From CAIKZZ01 sp037443765 (lineage in GTDB: Bacteria; Pseudomonadota; Gammaproteobacteria; Steroidobacterales; Steroidobacteraceae), in contig JBBINS010000127.1 of assembly GCA_037443765.1 (NCBI GenBank), positions 1 through 8,755 on the forward strand: 8,755 bases of DNA. The letters run 5' to 3'. A program made the translations under genes and the position numbers. The notes below the pieces were generated by a model. That model did no database searches. It saw nothing but the letters and a program-made list of their open reading frames with translations, and was not told where the DNA came from. Numbering within the stretch: position 1 is the first letter of the stretch; each line of letters starts with the position of its first letter. Of the stretch, positions 5,376 to 8,755 are shown in pieces.

Positions 5376-5400
5376 GGCAAGGCTAAAGCCTCGCCCTACC
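5376..5400 (-). repeat. GTAG-hairpin (REP-like) element, copy 2
   Basis: Reading the minus strand from 5400: GGTAG, then GGCGAGGC, loop TTTA, then GCCTTGCC. The 8-bp stem contains one G-U wobble. It differs from copy 3 (5534-5558) at only four positions, all within the stem, and these form two compensated base-pair swaps. It faces copy 3, so the 183 bases from 5376 to 5558 are bounded by imperfect inverted repeats. Confidence 0.65.
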
Positions 5401-5409
5401 GAAGGTTCC

Positions 5410-5456
5410 GGGCGACCCACGGGGGTGCGGTGCCGTCGATTTCGGTAGGGCGACCC
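5410..5456. repeat. 47-base direct repeat, first copy
   Basis: The 47 bases here are identical to 5500-5546, exactly 90 bases further on. The repeat begins with GGGCGACCCACGG and ends with TTCGGTAGGGCGACCC, so its right end carries the GTAG foot and 5' stem arm of a GTAG-hairpin element. In this copy the 3' arm (after 5460) has decayed to GGGCCTGC and pairs poorly. Confidence 0.9.
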
Positions 5457-5499
5457 AACCGGGCCTGCGCGCGTCCGCGTGACGGCCGGGAGTTCGGCA

Positions 5500-5546
5500 G
5501 GGCGACCCACGGGGGTGCGGTGCCGTCGATTTCGGTAGGGCGACCC
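5500..5546. repeat. 47-base direct repeat, second copy
   Basis: This is identical to 5410-5456. Its right end merges into the intact GTAG-hairpin element at 5534-5558. A further degenerate foot (GGCAG, 5496-5500, followed by GGCGACCC) lies at its left edge, so the block appears to have grown by duplication of the repeats themselves. Confidence 0.9.
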
Positions 5547-5558
5547 TTTAGGGTTGCC
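5534..5558 (+). repeat. GTAG-hairpin (REP-like) element, copy 3
   Basis: GGTAG (5534-5538) is followed by GGCGACCC (5539-5546), loop TTTA (5547-5550) and GGGTTGCC (5551-5558). The stem has 8 bp with one G-U wobble. It ends 22 bases before the smc start, so an RNA hairpin would stand just upstream of the smc ribosome site. Confidence 0.65.
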
Positions 5559-5570
5559 GCACGCAGGGAC

Positions 5571-5575
5571 AAGGG
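5571..5575 (+). promoter_or_regulatory. Weak ribosome-binding site of smc
   Basis: AAGGG stands 5 bases before the ATG at 5581. It is only a partial Shine-Dalgarno match, but the canonical SMC N-terminus begins exactly at this ATG, so the start is secure. Confidence 0.45.
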
Positions 5576-5580
5576 TTGAG

Positions 5581-8500
5581 ATGCGCCTGCAGAAGCTTCA
5601 GATCTCCGGGTTCAAGTCTTTCTCCGACCGCTCCGAGCTGGCGTTCGATCGCGGCGTGACGGCGATTGTCGGCCCCAACGGGTGCGGCAAGAGCAACGTC
5701 GCCGACGCCATCGTCTGGGTGCTCGGCGAGCAGAGCGCCAAGAGCCTGCGCGGCGACCAGATGCAGGACGTCATCTTCAACGGCAGCGAGGCGCGCAAGG
5801 CGACCGGGGCGGCGGAGGTCCGGCTGATGCTGTCGGGCGTGACCTCGGCGAGCGAGCGGGCCAGGCTCCCGATCGAGGACGGCGAGGAGGCCGAGCCGGT
5901 GCTCGCGCGCGACGTCGAGGTGACCCGGCGGCTCTATCGTTCGGGCGAGAGCGAGTACCTGATCAACGGCGAGCTGGTGCGCCTGCGCGACGTGCATGAG
6001 CTGCTGATGGACACCGGCCTCGGCGCCAAAGCCTACGCGATCATCGAGCAGGGGAAGATCGGGCAGATCCTGAGCACCCGCCCCACCGACCGGCGACAGC
6101 TCATCGAGGAGGCGGCCGGCGTCACCAAGTACAAGGCCCGGCGCCGCGCGGCCGAACTCAAGCTCGAGGCCTCGCAGCTGAACCTCACGCGCATCGACGA
6201 CATCATCTTCGAGGTCGAGAAGCAGCGCGCCGCGCTCAAGCGGCAGGCGGCCAAGGCGCGCCGCTACAAGCGGCTGCGCGAGGAGCTGCGGCGCTGGGAG
6301 AAGGTGCTCTTCGTCCAGAAGTACCGCGTGCTGGCCGCCGAGATCGAGGCCGGCCGCGCCAGGCTCGCCGAGCGGCGCGAGGCGGCGGCGCTCTCGGCGG
6401 CGAAGCTGGCGACCGCCGAGGACCAGCTCGCCAGGACCAGGCTGGAACTCGCGCAGGCCGAGTCGCACGCGAACGCGGTGCGCGAGGACGCGCACGCGCG
6501 GGAGATGGAGATCGACCGGCGCCAGAACTCGGTGGGCTTCAGCGAGCAGCAGCTCGTCGGCCTCGGGGCCCGCAGCCGGGAGATCGCCGAGGAGCTCTCG
6601 GCCATCGAGGGCAGGCGCGGCCCGGCCCACGAGGCGCTCGTCGAGCGCCGGACCGCGGCCGAGCAGGCGCAGCAGGCCCGCGAGCAGGCGGCCGCGGTGC
6701 TGGCGTCGGAGAACGCGGCCTACGAGACCGCCTACGGCGCCCTGCAGGCGCTCGAAGCCGAGGTCGAGGAGAAGCGCCAGGCGGTCTACCTGGCGCTCAG
6801 CGCCATCAGCTCGCTGCGGCACGCGATCGAGAACGCCGAGGCGGCGCGGCAGCGGGTCGAGGACGAGCTCGCGCGGCTCGACGCCGAGCGGTCCGACGTC
6901 GAGGTCGAGGACCGGCGGCTGCAGGCCGAGTTCGAGAGCGGGCGCCGCCAGGTCGCCGACGCCCAGTCGGAACTCGAGCGCGTCCGCGCGGATGGCGAGG
7001 CCCGCCAGGCCGAACTGGCCGAGGCGCGCGAGGAGCAGGAGCGGCGCCGGCAGGCGACGCGGTCGCGCGAGCAGGAGCTGGCGAGCGTCGAGGCCCGCCT
7101 GCAGTCGCTCGAGGAGCTCGAGGCCGCCCGCGCGCAGTACGGCGACGCCGCCCGCTTCCTGCTGGCCGGCGACGAGCGGAGGATCGAGCATTTCGGTTCG
7201 CTGGCCGATCACCTCGAGGTCGAGCGCGGCTACGAGCGGGCTGTCGAGGCCTGCCTCGGCGACCTGCTGCAGCACGTGCTCGTGCCGAGCCACGACGAGG
7301 CGGCGCGCGGACTGGCGACGGTTCGCGAGCACAACGCCGGCCGCTGCGGGTTCCTCGTCGTGGGGGGCGAGGCTCCCGCGCCGGCAGAACCTCCCGTGCC
7401 GCCGGCTCAGGGGCTGGTGTCGATGGCGTCGGTGGCCCGCGCCACCGGCGAGCACGCGCGGCTGGTCGCGCAGGCCGTGGGGCACGCCTGGATCGCCGGC
7501 TCGTTTGCCGAGGCCGTGGCAGCGTCGCTCGTGACCGACCTCCCCGTGGTGACGCCCGACGGCGACGTGTTCCGCGGCGCGCGCCTGGTCTACGGCGGCG
7601 TGCGCGAGGAGTCGCGGGGCATCCTGTCGGCCCGGCGGGAGGTCAGCGAGCTGCGCGACCGCGCGGTCGACATCCGCGGCGCGCTCGCCCGCCTCGCCGA
7701 CGAGACCTCGTCCGGCGCGGCCACGGTCGATCGCCTGACGCAGCAGATCACCGCCCTCGTGGCCGACGCCCACGAGCGCGAGAAGGTCATCGTCTCGCTC
7801 GAGGGCCTCGTGGCCAGGGCCGCGGAGAACCGCCAGCGCCTGGCGCTGAGGGCCGACGTGCTCGGCACCGAGCAGGCGCGGGCGCAGCAGGAGCGCCGAA
7901 CGCTCGAGGCCCGCGAGGCCGAGGCGAGGGAGTCGGTGGCCCGGCAGGAGGAGACGCGGCGCGAGGCGGAGGAGCGGCTGTCGGTCGCGCAAAGACAGCT
8001 GCTCGACGCGCGCGAGGGGGCCGAGGTGATCAGCCGGCGCGCGGCCGACGCGAGGGCCGCCCACGCCGGCCTCGTCGAGCGCGCCACGGCGCTCGCCTCC
8101 GAGGTCACCCGCCAGCAGGAAGCCATCGACGAGCTCGAGGCGCGCTTCACGGCGCGCCAGGAGGAGGCCCGCCAGAACGATCAGCGGCAGGTGGAGCTGC
8201 GGCAGGCCATCGAGGAGGGGAAGCGGCAGCTCGACCTCGACATCCGGGAGCTCGAGACGCTGCGCGTCGACGTGCGCGCCGCCGACGAGCAGCTTGCCGC
8301 GCTGCACGCGCGCGGCGACGGGGAGGAAGCCGGGATCCGCGAGTGCCGGCGCGCGCTCGACGAGGTCCGCGCCGAGGTCTCGGACCTCGACCTCGCCCGC
8401 GTCACCGCCGAGTCCGACCTCGCCCACCTGGCCTCGACCTGCGTCGAGGCCGTGCAGGAAACGCTCGACCAGGTGCTCGCCGAGGTCGAGCAGGCCGAGC

Positions 8501-8755
8501 GCGAGGGGCGGCCCGCGCCGGGCCAGGCGATGGTCGAGGAGCCCGAGGAGGAGGCCGGCGACGCCGCGGCTGCTGCGCCCGCCGAGGGCGAGGCGCAGGC
8601 CGTGCCGGCCGGGGCGCCGCTCCTTGCCGTGGCCGCCGCGCCCCCGGCGTCGGCCGACGAGGCGATCGCCGACCTCAAGGCGAAGATCGACCGGCTCGGC
8701 CCGGTCAACATGATGGCGATCGAGCAGTTCGACGAGCTCGAGACGCGGCACACCT
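5581..8755 (+). CDS. smc: Chromosome segregation protein SMC (3' end outside window)
   Basis: SMC is the ATPase of the bacterial condensin complex, acting with ScpA and ScpB to compact and segregate the chromosome. The frame is open from the ATG to the window end (1058 residues) with no stop. The N-terminal ATPase half shows MRLQKLQISGFKSF, Walker A GPNGCGKSN (31-39), the arginine-loop region SAKSLRGDQMQDVIF (52-66) and IIEQGKIGQIL with the Q-loop (154-164), then RRQLIEEAAGVTKYK. A first coiled coil (about 185-525) leads to the hinge (about 530-680: FGSLADHLEVERGYERAVEACLG to YGGVREESRGILSARREV), then the returning coiled coil (about 685-975). Residues 976-1024 are a Glu/Ala/Pro-rich low-complexity stretch just before KIDRLGPVNMMAIEQF, which is normally near the C-terminal head. 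The signature motif and Walker B lie beyond the window. Confidence 0.97.
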   Translation, partial: MRLQKLQISGFKSFSDRSELAFDRGVTAIVGPNGCGKSNVADAIVWVLGEQSAKSLRGDQMQDVIFNGSEARKATGAAEVRLMLSGVTSASERARLPIEDGEEAEPVLARDVEVTRRLYRSGESEYLINGELVRLRDVHELLMDTGLGAKAYAIIEQGKIGQILSTRPTDRRQLIEEAAGVTKYKARRRAAELKLEASQLNLTRIDDIIFEVEKQRAALKRQAAKARRYKRLREELRRWEKVLFVQKYRVLAAEIEAGRARLAERREAAALSAAKLATAEDQLARTRLELAQAESHANAVREDAHAREMEIDRRQNSVGFSEQQLVGLGARSREIAEELSAIEGRRGPAHEALVERRTAAEQAQQAREQAAAVLASENAAYETAYGALQALEAEVEEKRQAVYLALSAISSLRHAIENAEAARQRVEDELARLDAERSDVEVEDRRLQAEFESGRRQVADAQSELERVRADGEARQAELAEAREEQERRRQATRSREQELASVEARLQSLEELEAARAQYGDAARFLLAGDERRIEHFGSLADHLEVERGYERAVEACLGDLLQHVLVPSHDEAARGLATVREHNAGRCGFLVVGGEAPAPAEPPVPPAQGLVSMASVARATGEHARLVAQAVGHAWIAGSFAEAVAASLVTDLPVVTPDGDVFRGARLVYGGVREESRGILSARREVSELRDRAVDIRGALARLADETSSGAATVDRLTQQITALVADAHEREKVIVSLEGLVARAAENRQRLALRADVLGTEQARAQQERRTLEAREAEARESVARQEETRREAEERLSVAQRQLLDAREGAEVISRRAADARAAHAGLVERATALASEVTRQQEAIDELEARFTARQEEARQNDQRQVELRQAIEEGKRQLDLDIRELETLRVDVRAADEQLAALHARGDGEEAGIRECRRALDEVRAEVSDLDLARVTAESDLAHLASTCVEAVQETLDQVLAEVEQAEREGRPAPGQAMVEEPEEEAGDAAAAAPAEGEAQAVPAGAPLLAVAAAPPASADEAIADLKAKIDRLGPVNMMAIEQFDELETRHT

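Noticed and set aside
5376..5558. Possible CRISPR array
   Set aside because: Only two identical direct repeats are present, each longer than a typical CRISPR repeat, the sequence between them contains the same motif rather than a unique spacer, and there are no cas genes nearby.
5235..5579. Small open frames across the protease-smc spacer on both strands (91 and 93 residues)
   Set aside because: They read through the hairpin elements and the 47-base direct repeat, so their peptides merely repeat the DNA repeat (RATHGGAVPSISVGRP twice). No ribosome site or homology is visible.
5548..8751. A 1067-residue open frame on the minus strand opposite smc
   Set aside because: It is the mirror of a GC-rich coding sequence whose third positions are nearly all G or C. 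Its product is Leu/Arg/Asp/Ala-rich without a recognisable domain, and the plus frame is an unmistakable SMC.

Overview
The window is ordinary, densely packed chromosomal DNA from a GC-rich, double-membrane bacterium. G or C fills most third codon positions, so long spurious open frames appear on the strand opposite nearly every gene. The wording of the proteins resembles Acidobacteriota, perhaps Vicinamibacteria: an archaeal/eukaryote-type ProRS with a four-cysteine tail, an SMC with the phrase GPVNMMAIEQFDELE, and a TatC that starts MALLPFP. That placement is inference from memory of these families and was not searched.

Layout. (1) 1-918 (+) is the 3' part of proS. (2) 919-1040 is a short convergent spacer with a stem-loop, a GTAG-plus-hairpin element and a 23-base tandem repeat. 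(3) 1041-3363 (-) is a three-gene unit, tatA, tatC and a HEAT-repeat gene. Its genes are linked by a 1-base overlap and a 3-base gap, and a near-consensus promoter lies at 3488-3517. The HEAT gene is split by a frameshift near 1815-1850. (4) 3364-3585 is a divergent promoter region. (5) 3586-5238 (+) encodes an S41 (CtpA-type) processing protease, probably translated from a leaderless mRNA. (6) 5239-5580 is a non-coding gap of about 340 bases. It holds a promoter-like sequence, a structured stretch ending in a terminator-like hairpin (possible small RNA), two GTAG-hairpin repeats facing each other, and a 47-base direct repeat. (7) 5581 to the window end (+) is smc, cut before its C-terminal ATPase half.

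The genes are housekeeping functions: prolyl-tRNA charging, export of folded proteins, periplasmic proteolysis and chromosome organisation. Nothing here shows a defence system, prophage, integron or CRISPR array.

The most interesting signal is in the spacers. Three 25-base elements, at 974-998 (+), 5376-5400 (-) and 5534-5558 (+), share one architecture: GGTAG, an 8-bp stem, a 4-base loop, and the stem's return strand. Their stem interiors differ by compensating changes, so pairing is kept while sequence drifts. This is the layout of REP sequences mobilised by RAYT transposases, and the two facing copies upstream of smc form a REPIN-like pair. No RAYT gene is in the window.
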